Positions 26,871 through 35,233 are shown, counted from the first letter of the stretch. The stretch is DNA of 64,000 nucleotides from Actinoallomurus spadix (GCF_024055725.1 NZ_JAMXMX010000004.1:335328-399327), one strand, 5' to 3'. A program made the numbers and translations. Notes: generated by a model not told the origin, from the letters alone.

Positions 26871-27273
26871 GCCGGGGAGGTTGCTTCACGCCGGCCGCCC
26901 TGTCGTCCGTGATTCAAGGGGATGGACCCTCCCCGCAGCCGCGGCGGTTCACCGTCGCCTCAACCTGAATGTTCATCCGATTCGGATTATCCATTCAATC
27001 GAACGTCGCCGCAAAGGAACCGGCCGATCTCGACGGCCGCCGTCCGCTGTTCACAGCTCGTCGTTCCTGGTCGCCGCCCCCTCCCAGCGAGGCCGCCGGC
27101 CTGCACCCGACCTTCATCCCGTCGGAAGCCGTACTGGTCTACGAGCCTTCCCCCCCTTTTTGGACAGGCCATTGATTTCGCTCGGCCCGACCTTTACCGT
27201 GATCCATCGTGACAGCCGCCCCAGGAGGACTATCCCGGGCGCGACCATCGCAGTGGAGTCACACGAAGGATCA
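26792..27273. other. Gene-poor stretch upstream of the dioxygenase-like gene
   Basis: I see no convincing gene here. It holds the upstream part of Smr copy 1, then AT-richer sequence (TTCATCCGATTCGGATTATCC near 26972 contains the short palindrome CCGATTCGG) that may include the promoter of the rightward genes. The dioxygenase frame happens to be open from 26881, but the codons look non-coding. Confidence 0.5.
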
Positions 27274-27963
27274 ATGAGGAAAGCAGCCATGGCAAGGAAC
27301 GCTTATTCTGACTACTTGAATCTCAGCGAGTTGCTGACCTTGCAACAGCCCCGGACGGGGATACAGGACGGCGCGGTTCGCGCGTCTGAGCACTTCTTCA
27401 TTGTGGTGCACCAGTCAGCGGAATTGCTGCTCACGCAGGTCATCGACGATCTTCGGACCGTGCTCCGGGACTGTGACGCGCATCAGCCCGACCTGGCCGA
27501 CGCGGAGACACGACTGCGCCGTGCCTGCGGCGTGGTGGACCTCATCTGTCGGCACGTCCAGGTACTGGAGCATCTGCCGCGCGAGCACTTCTTGGCCTTC
27601 AGGGATCGGCTTGGCAGGGCCCGCGCGGGAGGGTCGGAGCAGTTTGCGGAGCTGTTCGCGCTGGCCGGGGCAGGTGGCGAGCGCAGTCTGCTGGCCGTGG
27701 CCATCGATCGGGCCGTACCGTGGGGTGGAGCTCAGGCGGAGCAGGTCCGGGAAGCGCTCGAATCCTTGGGGCGGGAGTTGCGGCGATGGCAACTCACCCA
27801 CGTCGCGCTGGTAGAAAGAATGATCGGGGATGAGCCGGGCACGGCCGGTTCGGCCGGGGCGGCGTGGCTGCGCTCACGCATCGGGCCGCCATCCGCACAT
27901 AGCTCGAATCCTTCCGCCACGCCGTCGCTGGGGGTCGCCGCCTCTCCGGAGACGGCAGCGTGA
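27274..27963 (+). CDS. Tryptophan 2,3-dioxygenase-superfamily heme protein
   Basis: The protein has 229 residues. The N-terminal block YLNLSELLTLQQPRTG and FFIVVHQSAELL (residues 41-52) match the TDO core, and WQLTHVALVERMIGDEPGTAGSAGAAWL matches the region with the proximal heme ligand, here His176, and the substrate loop GTxGS. By my alignment the distal active-site His of bacterial TDO (HDE motif) is replaced by Ala37 (ASEHFF). The chemistry may thus differ from plain N-formylkynurenine formation, as in TDO-like oxygenases of natural-product pathways. ATG 27274 and 27289 are both possible; AAGGA precedes the first. The stop overlaps a small downstream ORF as TGATG. Confidence 0.78.
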   Translation: MRKAAMARNAYSDYLNLSELLTLQQPRTGIQDGAVRASEHFFIVVHQSAELLLTQVIDDLRTVLRDCDAHQPDLADAETRLRRACGVVDLICRHVQVLEHLPREHFLAFRDRLGRARAGGSEQFAELFALAGAGGERSLLAVAIDRAVPWGGAQAEQVREALESLGRELRRWQLTHVALVERMIGDEPGTAGSAGAAWLRSRIGPPSAHSSNPSATPSLGVAASPETAA

Positions 27964-28067
27964 TGGACGTCGGCGTGCGATTCCGCTCAGAGAACGACGA
28001 TGCGCTTCTTGCGGCCGCCGGCGCATGTGAGGACGCGTGGCATGAGCCGCCGAGCAACGGCGAATGA
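27963..28067 (+). CDS. Hypothetical 34-residue ORF coupled to the dioxygenase-like gene
   Basis: The ORF starts MDVGVRFRSENDDALLAAAG and ends EDAWHEPPSNGE. Its ATG shares one base with the dioxygenase stop (TGATG), a classic coupling arrangement, and it ends 16 bp before the aminotransferase start. Codon third positions are mostly G or C, like the neighbours. It has one Cys and one Trp and no recognised family. It may be a real small peptide or chance. Confidence 0.3.
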   Translation: MDVGVRFRSENDDALLAAAGACEDAWHEPPSNGE

Positions 28068-28083
28068 GCGAAGGAAGCCGATC

Positions 28084-29439
28084 ATGCAGAGACTCACGGA
28101 CATCATCGCGGACAGTGGCCTTCCGACCCCGTACGACGACGCGACGCTCCTCACCGAGTATCAGAACGCCGGCCACGACCCCGCCGACGTGATCTATCTC
28201 AGTCTCGGCGAGACCTGGAGCGAGGTCGCCCCAGGTCTGCGGAAGACGCTCAGCGGCGGCATTCCCCTCCATAGCCATGGGTACATCCTCAGCCCCTACG
28301 GCCTGCCCGCACTTCATCGTGCCCTGCGCTCGTACATCACGGACACGCACGACCTGGCCGGGGTCGCCGACCTCGGCGTCGACTATGAGGTGGCGGTCTC
28401 TCAGAGCAGCACCCGCACCGCGATGTTCCACTTCGGACGGCTGCTGGCCGAGGAGAACGCAGCATCCGCTGAACACCGCCCCATCGCCATCACCTCCTCA
28501 CCGGGCTGGGATCACGCCGGCGTCTACACGGCTCTCGGCTTTGACATGCGGTACTTCCCTCTATCCCCACGATCTGGCTACCAACCGGATGCCGAAGAGA
28601 TCGAAGCCCTCTTGAGCCAGGCGCGCAAGGACACCCAGGGACCCGTCCTGTTGATCATCAACGCCCAGCACAATCCAAGTGGTGTCAACTGGGCGCGGGA
28701 AACGGTGCATGCGATGGTTCGCGCGGCACTCGATACCGGCAGTTGCCTGCTCATCGACGACGCCTTCTACGGCGTGCACGATCCCGACGTCAGGCCGACC
28801 AACGCCTTGCGCATTCTCCTGGACGAGGTCAGGGATCTGCCACTGGGTCGGCGTCCGCGCTGGCTGGCAGTGCGTTCACTAGGGAAGCAATTCAACAGCA
28901 ACGGGTGGGGCATCGGTGCGATGACCGGCCCAGTCGACACACTCACACCTTTGCTCACTCGGCTTCTGCCGCAGCACACCTACGTGTCCGCCGTCCCCCT
29001 CCAGGCTGCGATGGCCGAGTGGCTTCGGGACCCGTCCTGCAACAGCTACCTCGCCGAACAGCGTGCGCTGTACGCGGCGAAACGCAAGGAGATCACTCGG
29101 CGTCTCACCCACGAGTTCGGATATCCGGACGAGGCTTTCTCCGCCGGGAACTGTACCAGCTACATGTTGATGCGCATTCCTCCTTGGTATCACGACTCTC
29201 CGGACTCGGAGACGGACTACCGCACCTACTGTCTGTGGCGGACCGGAGTTCTTCTCGGGGAGGCCCATATGACCACGCCCGGCCGACCCCTCAACGATTC
29301 GAACGGCTACATTCGGTTCTACCTCGGCCCGCCCCAAGAAACGCTCACCGATGCTCTGGACAGGATGAAAGCCGCCGAACTCACTTGGAAAGGAACAGAG
29401 GCCACTGAGCGTCTCACTTCCTCAACCAGGATTGCATGA
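28084..29439 (+). CDS. PLP-dependent class I/II aminotransferase
   Basis: This is a 451-residue fold-type I enzyme. HGYILSPYGLPALHRALRSY near residue 60 is the substrate/cofactor lid region, INAQHNPSGVNW near 195 gives the Asn/Pro pair, LLIDDAFYG near 220 the Asp and Tyr that hold PLP, and RSLGKQFNSNGWGIG the Schiff-base Lys at 268. An Arg near the C-terminus (GYIRFYLG) is expected to bind carboxylate. With the TDO-like protein it could transaminate a kynurenine-type or tryptophan-derived amino acid. The start has GAAGGAAG upstream. The 3' end overlaps a small opposite ORF by 18 bp. Confidence 0.85.
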   Translation: MQRLTDIIADSGLPTPYDDATLLTEYQNAGHDPADVIYLSLGETWSEVAPGLRKTLSGGIPLHSHGYILSPYGLPALHRALRSYITDTHDLAGVADLGVDYEVAVSQSSTRTAMFHFGRLLAEENAASAEHRPIAITSSPGWDHAGVYTALGFDMRYFPLSPRSGYQPDAEEIEALLSQARKDTQGPVLLIINAQHNPSGVNWARETVHAMVRAALDTGSCLLIDDAFYGVHDPDVRPTNALRILLDEVRDLPLGRRPRWLAVRSLGKQFNSNGWGIGAMTGPVDTLTPLLTRLLPQHTYVSAVPLQAAMAEWLRDPSCNSYLAEQRALYAAKRKEITRRLTHEFGYPDEAFSAGNCTSYMLMRIPPWYHDSPDSETDYRTYCLWRTGVLLGEAHMTTPGRPLNDSNGYIRFYLGPPQETLTDALDRMKAAELTWKGTEATERLTSSTRIA

Positions 29440-29619
29440 CGTGGCACTCATGGACCACCCGCGGACGTACGCGTCTTCGAAGTGCGACAGGTTGGCCCGC
29501 TCGAGCTCGGCGGCGGAGAACACGTCGGTCACGTCACCGGAGGATCTGACGTCAATCGGGTAGCCGCTGCGAACGCCTCGTGTCCCGGCCAGGCAATCGG
29601 GGCGTTCGCGGCCGCCCAT
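29422..29619 (-). CDS. Hypothetical 65-residue ORF directly behind the methyltransferase
   Basis: The ATG at 29619 follows the methyltransferase stop with no gap (TAGATG), so translation could re-initiate. The product begins MGGRERPDCLAGTRG and ends with an acidic helix-like part, FSAAELERANLSHFEDAY, followed by VRGWSMSATSC. It fills the gap between two convergent genes and has no recognised family. Confidence 0.3.
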   Translation of the reverse strand: MGGRERPDCLAGTRGVRSGYPIDVRSSGDVTDVFSAAELERANLSHFEDAYVRGWSMSATSCNPG

Positions 29620-31383
29620 CTACGATCCGCCGGTCGGAACGGCGGTCAGGGCCGCCATGTCCAGAGCGAGCGGCGCGATGCCGACCAGGTCGAAGCCGGC
29701 CGCGCGCAGCAGTCGGCGGTATTCCTCGTCGGTGCGTTCACGGCCGCCGATGTTGTTGACGGCCATGTGCACGTCCCAGGCGATGGCCAGGGACGGTGTG
29801 CCGTCCGTCGGGATGGGGCGTTCGATGATGACCAGCCGGGCGCTCTCCGTCATGGCGCGCCGGCAGTTCGCCAGGATCTTGAGGCACTGCTCGTCGTCCC
29901 AGTCGTGGAGTATGCGGGAGAGCAGGTAGATGTCGCCGCCCCGCGGTACCTGCTCGGTGAAGTCGCCGCCGACGACCTCGCACCGGTCGAGCAGGCCGTC
30001 CTTCTCGAACACCTCGCGGGCCGCGTCGGCGGTCGCCGGCTGGTCGAACAGCACGCCACGAGTGGCGGGAGCCGCCTTCAGGACGTGGCGGAGCAGGTCG
30101 CCGTGGCCGCCGGCGACGTCGACGACGGTTCCCACGTCGGCGAAGTCGATCACCTCGGGAACTCGGCTGAACCATGACGACCCGGCCGCCATGGCACCGT
30201 GGAAGACGCGGGCCTGCTCGGGATGCTCGTTCAGATAGTCGAAGGGCGGCAGGCCCAGCGCGTGCTCGAAGGCGTTCTCACCCGTGCGGACCGAATGCGT
30301 GAGGGAGCCGAAGCTGCGGTAGAAGATCCCCCCGTACAGCCGGGCGACGTCGCGGAGCGCTCCGGTCCGCAACGTCATGCCGAGCCGGGTCAGCTCCCAT
30401 CGCTCACCGTCTCGGCGCACGACGCCGAGCGACGCGAGGTAGCGCAGTACCCGGTGCAGCAGGTCGGCGTCCGCGTTCGTCAGCAGGGCGAGCTCGGCGC
30501 TGGTCGCCGGCTGTGAACCCAGGTGGTCGGGGAGCCCGAGTTCCGCGGCCGCGCACAGGGCCTGGGTGGTCCACGCGCCGGTCAACATCTCGAACATCCG
30601 CCGCGTCGCGTCTTCGTCGGCGGACGGCTCCGGCACGGTGTGAGCGAGACGAGACGACTCCGCCGACCGCAGGTGAGTGGTCAGCAGCTCATGGCGGCCG
30701 TCGACGAGCAGTTCCAGTCTGCGCGGCCACCCCTGGGGTCGGATCAGGCCCTCGGCACGGAAGTACAGCACGGTGCACCCGGCCGGCCCTTCGTGGGGGT
30801 TGAACCCGCCGCCGTCGGGCGTCATTCCGGCGGGGCCGGTGAGCAGCCCCCATAGCCGTTCCGTAAGGTGAGGCTCGGACACGTGGAGCGCGAAATGGGT
30901 CTCGTGGCCGGCCCGGCGTTCGTCGTCCATCAGCCGTTCGAATCGTTCACCGGATCTCGGGGGACAAACGAAGATCTCGACTTCACCGCCGTGATCGGGA
31001 TCGCCGCCGGTGATCGTGGCGTGCACGATCTGGACCGGCAGATCCTCCTCGGGTATGCCATATCCGCGGGCCACCCTGCCGCGTACGACGGTGCTCGGCT
31101 GGGGCGACGCGGCGGTCAGTCCCATCGCTGCCAGCCGGGCGAAGAACGCATCCGGCCGGCCGGACGGGAAGACCATGACCGAGCCGTGCACGAAACGGCA
31201 GTGTCGTGCGATCTCCGCGACGACATGCGCAGGCGTGCCATCGGGCAGTATTTCGGCGAGCAGTCGGCCGGTGCTCAACGAGCGGGTGAACTCCATGACT
31301 CGGCGTATGCGCCGCACGTCGACATCGTAAAGCGGTGATTCACCGGCGTTCTCGGCCTCGCCGGAAAAATGCGCGGTCGTCAT
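29620..31383 (-). CDS. Class II O-methyltransferase with an extra N-terminal domain
   Basis: The 587-residue protein has two parts. Residues 250-587 are a typical plant/actinomycete O-methyltransferase: winged-helix dimerisation domain (LCAAAELGLPDHLGSQPATS) and Rossmann SAM domain (VVDVAGGHGDLLRHVL near residue 420, LLSRILHDWDDEQCLKIL with the catalytic-type His near 480). Residues 1-245 form an additional domain I do not recognise; its paired strands (VEIFVCPP, THFALHVSEP, CTVLYFRAEG) could be a VOC-like or ligand-binding fold. ATG 31383 is preferred over TTG 31410. It is convergent with the dioxygenase/aminotransferase genes and likely acts on the same product. Confidence 0.82.
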   Translation of the reverse strand: MTTAHFSGEAENAGESPLYDVDVRRIRRVMEFTRSLSTGRLLAEILPDGTPAHVVAEIARHCRFVHGSVMVFPSGRPDAFFARLAAMGLTAASPQPSTVVRGRVARGYGIPEEDLPVQIVHATITGGDPDHGGEVEIFVCPPRSGERFERLMDDERRAGHETHFALHVSEPHLTERLWGLLTGPAGMTPDGGGFNPHEGPAGCTVLYFRAEGLIRPQGWPRRLELLVDGRHELLTTHLRSAESSRLAHTVPEPSADEDATRRMFEMLTGAWTTQALCAAAELGLPDHLGSQPATSAELALLTNADADLLHRVLRYLASLGVVRRDGERWELTRLGMTLRTGALRDVARLYGGIFYRSFGSLTHSVRTGENAFEHALGLPPFDYLNEHPEQARVFHGAMAAGSSWFSRVPEVIDFADVGTVVDVAGGHGDLLRHVLKAAPATRGVLFDQPATADAAREVFEKDGLLDRCEVVGGDFTEQVPRGGDIYLLSRILHDWDDEQCLKILANCRRAMTESARLVIIERPIPTDGTPSLAIAWDVHMAVNNIGGRERTDEEYRRLLRAAGFDLVGIAPLALDMAALTAVPTGGS

Positions 31384-31748
31384 CCTGGCCCCGAATCCAC
31401 TTGGGAACAACGTTGATCATCGTTACACACAGCCCCAGGAGTTTCCAGCGATCACAGCAGACGAACGTCGACACAGCAGTTTTGTTCGATTCATCAAATA
31501 ATCTGTCAAACCCCTGAGCCGCCGACGGATGGTCGACTGGAATCACCACCGAGAAGCGATAATTCAGCGCCTCGTCGTTCACCGGTGCGCAATCGGCGTA
31601 CGGGTGCCGGGGGCCGGCCGATCCCTGTGATGACCGTCATTCAGCCGACGACCGCGCCGCCTCGGCCGCAGCCCGCAGCCGTCACTCCTCACCGGAGGCG
31701 AATCGGTGCTCAGAGTCACCGGCCGCCGACGGCGTTGCGCCGGGGAAC
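31384..31748. other. Intergenic stretch between methyltransferase and Smr copy 2
   Basis: It is markedly AT-richer around 31410-31510 (TTTTGTTCGATTCATCAAAT near 31481) and likely holds the methyltransferase promoter. An 80-codon minus-strand ORF here overlaps the methyltransferase and shows no family. The right end resembles the sequence left of Smr copy 1. Confidence 0.5.
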
Positions 31749-31997
31749 TCATCGGAAGCGGATGATGATCCGCCCAAGGTTCTCCGGATCGGGCTCGACA
31801 TTCTTGTACAGCTTCCTGAGGTGCGGCTGCCGCAAGAGGGCGAGCACGCGGCTCTTCAGCTTCTGCGACCCCTTGCCCGGGATGATGATCACACGCTCGG
31901 CATTCGTCTGCGCCGCCCTGAACATCATCGAGCGCACGGCCTGATCGACGTCGCGCTGACTCTTGAAGATCGGATGCAGGTCGAGCGTGAGCGTCAT
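31749..31997 (-). CDS. Small Smr-domain protein, copy 2
   Basis: This second copy of the 82-residue Smr-like protein is identical to the first except that it has KLYKN instead of KLDKN and Ile at two Val positions near the end (RIIIRFR). The start ATG at 31997 follows AGGAGAGTTC (minus strand). As in copy 1, the catalytic-type HG of HGKG is PG. Both copies keep intact frames, so both may be expressed. Confidence 0.7.
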   Translation of the reverse strand: MTLTLDLHPIFKSQRDVDQAVRSMMFRAAQTNAERVIIIPGKGSQKLKSRVLALLRQPHLRKLYKNVEPDPENLGRIIIRFR

Positions 31998-32135
31998 GAA
32001 CTCTCCTTGTCACCGTGACCTGACCTCGTAGCCATCATCCATGCCTACGGCCGAAGATCCGATCGGGTTCAGGCCGGTCTCGTCGCCACTTCACGGTGGG
32101 ATGCGACGCCGGTAGCCACGGGCACGCGTTAGCCA

Positions 32136-32202
32136 GCGCTATAGCGCGGCGTATGCGGCCGCCGGCAGCGACATGAAGGTTTTTTCAATTGCTAATATGG
32201 TG
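32136..32202 (+). promoter_or_regulatory. Palindrome and AT-rich promoter before the DUF3073/ArsR/SulP operon
   Basis: GCGCTATAGCGC (32136-32147) is a perfect 12-bp palindrome. About 50 bp on, TTTTTTCAATTGCTAATATG includes a TAATAT-like -10 (near 32195). The ArsR protein of the operon is the natural candidate to bind here; this is inference from position. Confidence 0.4.
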
Positions 32203-32254
32203 ACTTGATGAAGGATGCGGGCCGTGCGCGGTCCCGATCGAGGAGGTCGAGCGG

Positions 32255-32434
32255 GTGGGGCGTGGGAGAGCGAAGGCGAAGCAGACGAAGGTCGCGCGCC
32301 GGCTGAAGTACGGCGGCGCGGGCACCGACCTCGATCGCCTGCGGAAGGAACTGGGCGCCGACGCGTCCGCCGCCGAGGAGAGCGAGCGTGCCGAGGCCGG
32401 GCGGGTCGACGCGGACGACACGGAGGCCGAGTGA
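32255..32434 (+). CDS. DUF3073-family small protein
   Basis: The protein has 59 residues, beginning (V/M)GRGRAKAKQTKVARRLKY, the signature of the actinobacterial DUF3073 family, then TDLDRLRKELGA and an acidic tail. The GTG start at 32255 has an ideal GAGGAGG ribosome site nine bases upstream. The function is unknown; the basic head and acidic tail suggest nucleic-acid or ribosome contact. Its TGA overlaps the ArsR start as TGATG. Confidence 0.85.
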   Translation: MGRGRAKAKQTKVARRLKYGGAGTDLDRLRKELGADASAAEESERAEAGRVDADDTEAE

Positions 32435-32781
32435 TGCCGGTCCCGCTCTACCAGGCCAAGGCCGAGCTGTTCAAGACGCTGGGTCATCCGGTGCGCATCC
32501 GGGTTCTGGAGCTGTTGTGCGAGGGGCCCACACCGGTCCGGGACCTGCTGGCCGCGATCGAGGTGGAGGCGTCCAACCTGTCCCAGCAGCTCGCGGTGCT
32601 GCGCCGGGCCGGGATCGTGACCGCCCACCGGGAGGGCTCGACCGTCGTGTACGAGCTGGCCGGCGGTGACGTGTCGGACCTGATGCGCGCGGCCCGGCGC
32701 ATCCTCACCGACCTGCTCGCCGACCAGGGTGAGCTGCTCGCCGAGCTGAAGGGCGAACCGGCCGCGAGGACGACCGCGTGA
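32434..32781 (+). CDS. ArsR-family transcriptional regulator
   Basis: This 115-residue winged-helix repressor begins MPVPLYQAKAELFKTLGHPVR. It has a recognition helix in EASNLSQQLAVLRRAGIV and a wing in REGSTVVYEL. The alpha3 metal motif (ELCVCDL in ArsR/SmtB) is replaced by EGPTPVRDL with no Cys pair, so it is not a classic metal sensor. It lies between DUF3073 and a SulP transporter with 1-bp and 4-bp overlaps and presumably controls that operon. Confidence 0.88.
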   Translation: MPVPLYQAKAELFKTLGHPVRIRVLELLCEGPTPVRDLLAAIEVEASNLSQQLAVLRRAGIVTAHREGSTVVYELAGGDVSDLMRAARRILTDLLADQGELLAELKGEPAARTTA

Positions 32782-34469
32782 GCATGCCCCTGCCCCTGCG
32801 CCGCCTCGGCGGCCTACTCCCCGGCCGGCTCGACTGGGCGCCCGCCCGGCGCTCGCCCGGCCGTGACCTGCTGGCCGGGCTGATCGTGGCGGTGGTCGCG
32901 CTGCCGCTCGCCCTGGCGTTCGGCGTCAGCTCCGGGCTGGGCGCCCAGGCCGGGCTGGTCACCGCGATCGTCGCCGGCACCCTGGCCGCCGTGTTCGGCG
33001 GCAGCAACCTGCAGGTCTCCGGCCCGACCGGGGCGATGACGGTCGTACTGGTGCCGATCGTCGGCCGGTACGGCGCCGACGGTGTGCTCATGGTCGGGCT
33101 GATGGCCGGGTTCGTGCTGGTGCTTCTCGCGGCGCTGCGGGCGGGCCGGTTCGCCGGGTTGCTGCCCATGCCGGTCATCGAGGGCTTCACCGCCGGGATC
33201 GCGGTGGTCATCGCGCTTCAGCAGGTGCCCGCCGCGCTCGGGGTGACCGGTGTGCACGCCGACAAGGTCTGGCGGGCGGCGGCCGTGGCCGCCGCGCGGT
33301 ACGGCGAGCATCCCACGGTCGCCGCCCCCGTGATGGCCGTGGCCGTCGCCGCGCTCATGCTGGCCGGGGCCCGGATCCGGCCCGGCGTGCCGTTCTCGCT
33401 GGCCGGCATCGTGCTGGCGACGCTCGTCGCGCAGGTCGCCCCACTCCACGTGGCCCGCATCGGGGCGCTACCGGCCGGTCTGCCCGCACCCTCGCTCGGC
33501 TTCCTGGACCCCGGCATGGCCGCGGCGCTGCTGCCGTCCGCGCTGGCCGTTGCGGCGCTGGCCGCGCTGGAGAGCCTGCTGTGCGCGACCGTCGCCGACG
33601 CGATGAGCGTCGGCGAGAAACACGACCCGGACCGCGAGCTGTTCGGCCAGGGCATCGCGAACCTGGCCGCTCCCCTGCTCGGCGGCGTCCCGGCCACCGC
33701 CGCGATCGCCCGGACGGCCGTCAACGTACGCGCCGGGGCCCGGTCCCGGCTGGCGGCGCTGACGCACGCGGCGGTGCTCGCCGCCATCGTGTTCACGGCC
33801 GGTGGTCTGGTCGGCCGGATCCCGCTGGCCGCGCTGGCCGGCGTCCTGCTGGCCACCACCGTCCGCATGGTCGAGGTCGGCTCGCTGCGCGCGATCACCC
33901 GGGCCACGCGCGGCGACGGGGTCGTGCTGATCCTGACGTTCCTCGTCACCGTCGTGTTCGACCTGGTCACGGCGGTCGCCGTCGGTGTCGCGCTGGCCAT
34001 CGTCCTGGCGCTGCGCGCGGTCGCCCGCACGGCCCGGCTCGACCAGGTGCCGCTGGAGGCCGGCGACCACACCGACGAGGAGCGGCGGTTGCTGGCCGAG
34101 CACATCATCGCGTACCGCTTCGACGGCCCGCTGTTCTTCGCCGCCGCGCACCGCTTCCTCCTCGAACTGTCCGAGGCCACCGACGTCCGGGTCGTCATCC
34201 TGCGGATGTCGCGGATCTCCACCCTGGACGCCACCGGCGCGGGAGTGCTCCGCGACGCCATCACGCGTCTGGAACAGCACGGCGTCACCGTGCTCATCTC
34301 GGGGATCAAGCCGGGGCACGACCAGATCCTGGCCGCCCTCGGCGTCGCGGACCATCTGCGCCGCGACGGCCTGATCTTCCCGGACACCCCGGCGGCGATC
34401 GCGCACGCCCGTACGCTCCTCCGCCGGGAGGTGCCCGGCGCGGCCGCCGGGAACGTCAGGAGCGCGTGA
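32778..34469 (+). CDS. SulP-family anion transporter with STAS domain
   Basis: This is a 563-residue inner-membrane transporter for sulfate, bicarbonate or related anions. The membrane domain (about residues 25-400) includes AGLIVAVVALPLALAFGVSSG, the SulP-typical NLQVSGPTGAMTVVLVP in TM3 and MPVIEGFTAGIAVVIALQQ. The C-terminal STAS domain (about 435-545) has RFDGPLFFAAA and LRMSRISTLDATGAGVLRDA. The start GTG 32778 overlaps the ArsR stop (GTGA). Pairing of SulP with an ArsR-type regulator is common; no carbonic anhydrase is adjacent. Confidence 0.88.
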   Translation: MSMPLPLRRLGGLLPGRLDWAPARRSPGRDLLAGLIVAVVALPLALAFGVSSGLGAQAGLVTAIVAGTLAAVFGGSNLQVSGPTGAMTVVLVPIVGRYGADGVLMVGLMAGFVLVLLAALRAGRFAGLLPMPVIEGFTAGIAVVIALQQVPAALGVTGVHADKVWRAAAVAAARYGEHPTVAAPVMAVAVAALMLAGARIRPGVPFSLAGIVLATLVAQVAPLHVARIGALPAGLPAPSLGFLDPGMAAALLPSALAVAALAALESLLCATVADAMSVGEKHDPDRELFGQGIANLAAPLLGGVPATAAIARTAVNVRAGARSRLAALTHAAVLAAIVFTAGGLVGRIPLAALAGVLLATTVRMVEVGSLRAITRATRGDGVVLILTFLVTVVFDLVTAVAVGVALAIVLALRAVARTARLDQVPLEAGDHTDEERRLLAEHIIAYRFDGPLFFAAAHRFLLELSEATDVRVVILRMSRISTLDATGAGVLRDAITRLEQHGVTVLISGIKPGHDQILAALGVADHLRRDGLIFPDTPAAIAHARTLLRREVPGAAAGNVRSA

Positions 34470-34493
34470 GGGCCGAGCGCCGGACCCGCGGCC

Positions 34494-35186
34494 TCACCAG
34501 GGGAGCACACCGGCGCGGTCGGTCACCGTGCCGGTGGGCGTGTCGGGCCCGAGGGTGGCGATGCGCACCGCGGCCTCGGCGCCCTCCTCGACGCTGTGCC
34601 CGGTGTGGCCGGTGAACTCGGTCGCGGTCTGGCCGGGGTCGACCGCGTTGAAGCGGACGTCGGGGGTCGCTTTGGCGTACTGCATGGTCAGCATGGTGAC
34701 CGCGCTCTTGGACGAGCCGTACGCGGCGAGCGGATACCGCGACTCGACGCGCTCCGGGTCGTGGGTCAGCGTAAACGACCCGAGTCCGCTGGTGACGTTG
34801 ATGACGGACGGAACGGTCGCCGCTCGCAGGAGCGGCAGGAACGCATGGGTGACCCGTACGAGGCCGAAGACGTTGGTCTCGTAGACGTGGCGGATCTGGT
34901 CCACCGTCATGTCCTCGGGCGCGGTGACCTCACCGAGGATTCCGGCGTTGTTGATGAGGACGTCCAGGTGGCCGGCCTGCGCGCGCAGCGTCTCGACCGC
35001 CGCGTTCACCGACGCGTCGTCGGTCACGTCCAGCTGGATGAACTTGGCGCCGAGCCGGTCGGCGGCCTCGCGACCGTTCTCCGGGTCGCGGGCTCCGATC
35101 CAGACGGTCTGGCCTGCCTCGATGAGCCGGCGCGCGGTCTCGTGGCCGAGGCCCCGGTTGCCGCCAGTGATCAATGTGGTCGTCAT
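34494..35186 (-). CDS. Short-chain dehydrogenase/reductase
   Basis: This is a 230-residue classical SDR. The cofactor motif TGGNRGLG is at residues 7-14, an Arg follows at WIGARDPE (NADP-type preference), NNAG is near residue 79, the catalytic Ser is in VTSGLGSF and YGSSK near 157 supplies Tyr and Lys. The substrate is unknown. AAGGAA precedes the start. It shares its strand with a small ABM monooxygenase about 50 bp upstream. Confidence 0.88.
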   Translation of the reverse strand: MTTTLITGGNRGLGHETARRLIEAGQTVWIGARDPENGREAADRLGAKFIQLDVTDDASVNAAVETLRAQAGHLDVLINNAGILGEVTAPEDMTVDQIRHVYETNVFGLVRVTHAFLPLLRAATVPSVINVTSGLGSFTLTHDPERVESRYPLAAYGSSKSAVTMLTMQYAKATPDVRFNAVDPGQTATEFTGHTGHSVEEGAEAAVRIATLGPDTPTGTVTDRAGVLPW

Positions 35187-35233
35187 TCGCCGTTCCTTAT
35201 ATGCCGTCGGTGTGGATGTGAGGGCGTGTCGTA

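Noticed and set aside
31340..31582. 80-codon minus-strand ORF upstream of the methyltransferase
   Set aside because: It overlaps the methyltransferase start in another frame, has no ribosome site and no family resemblance.
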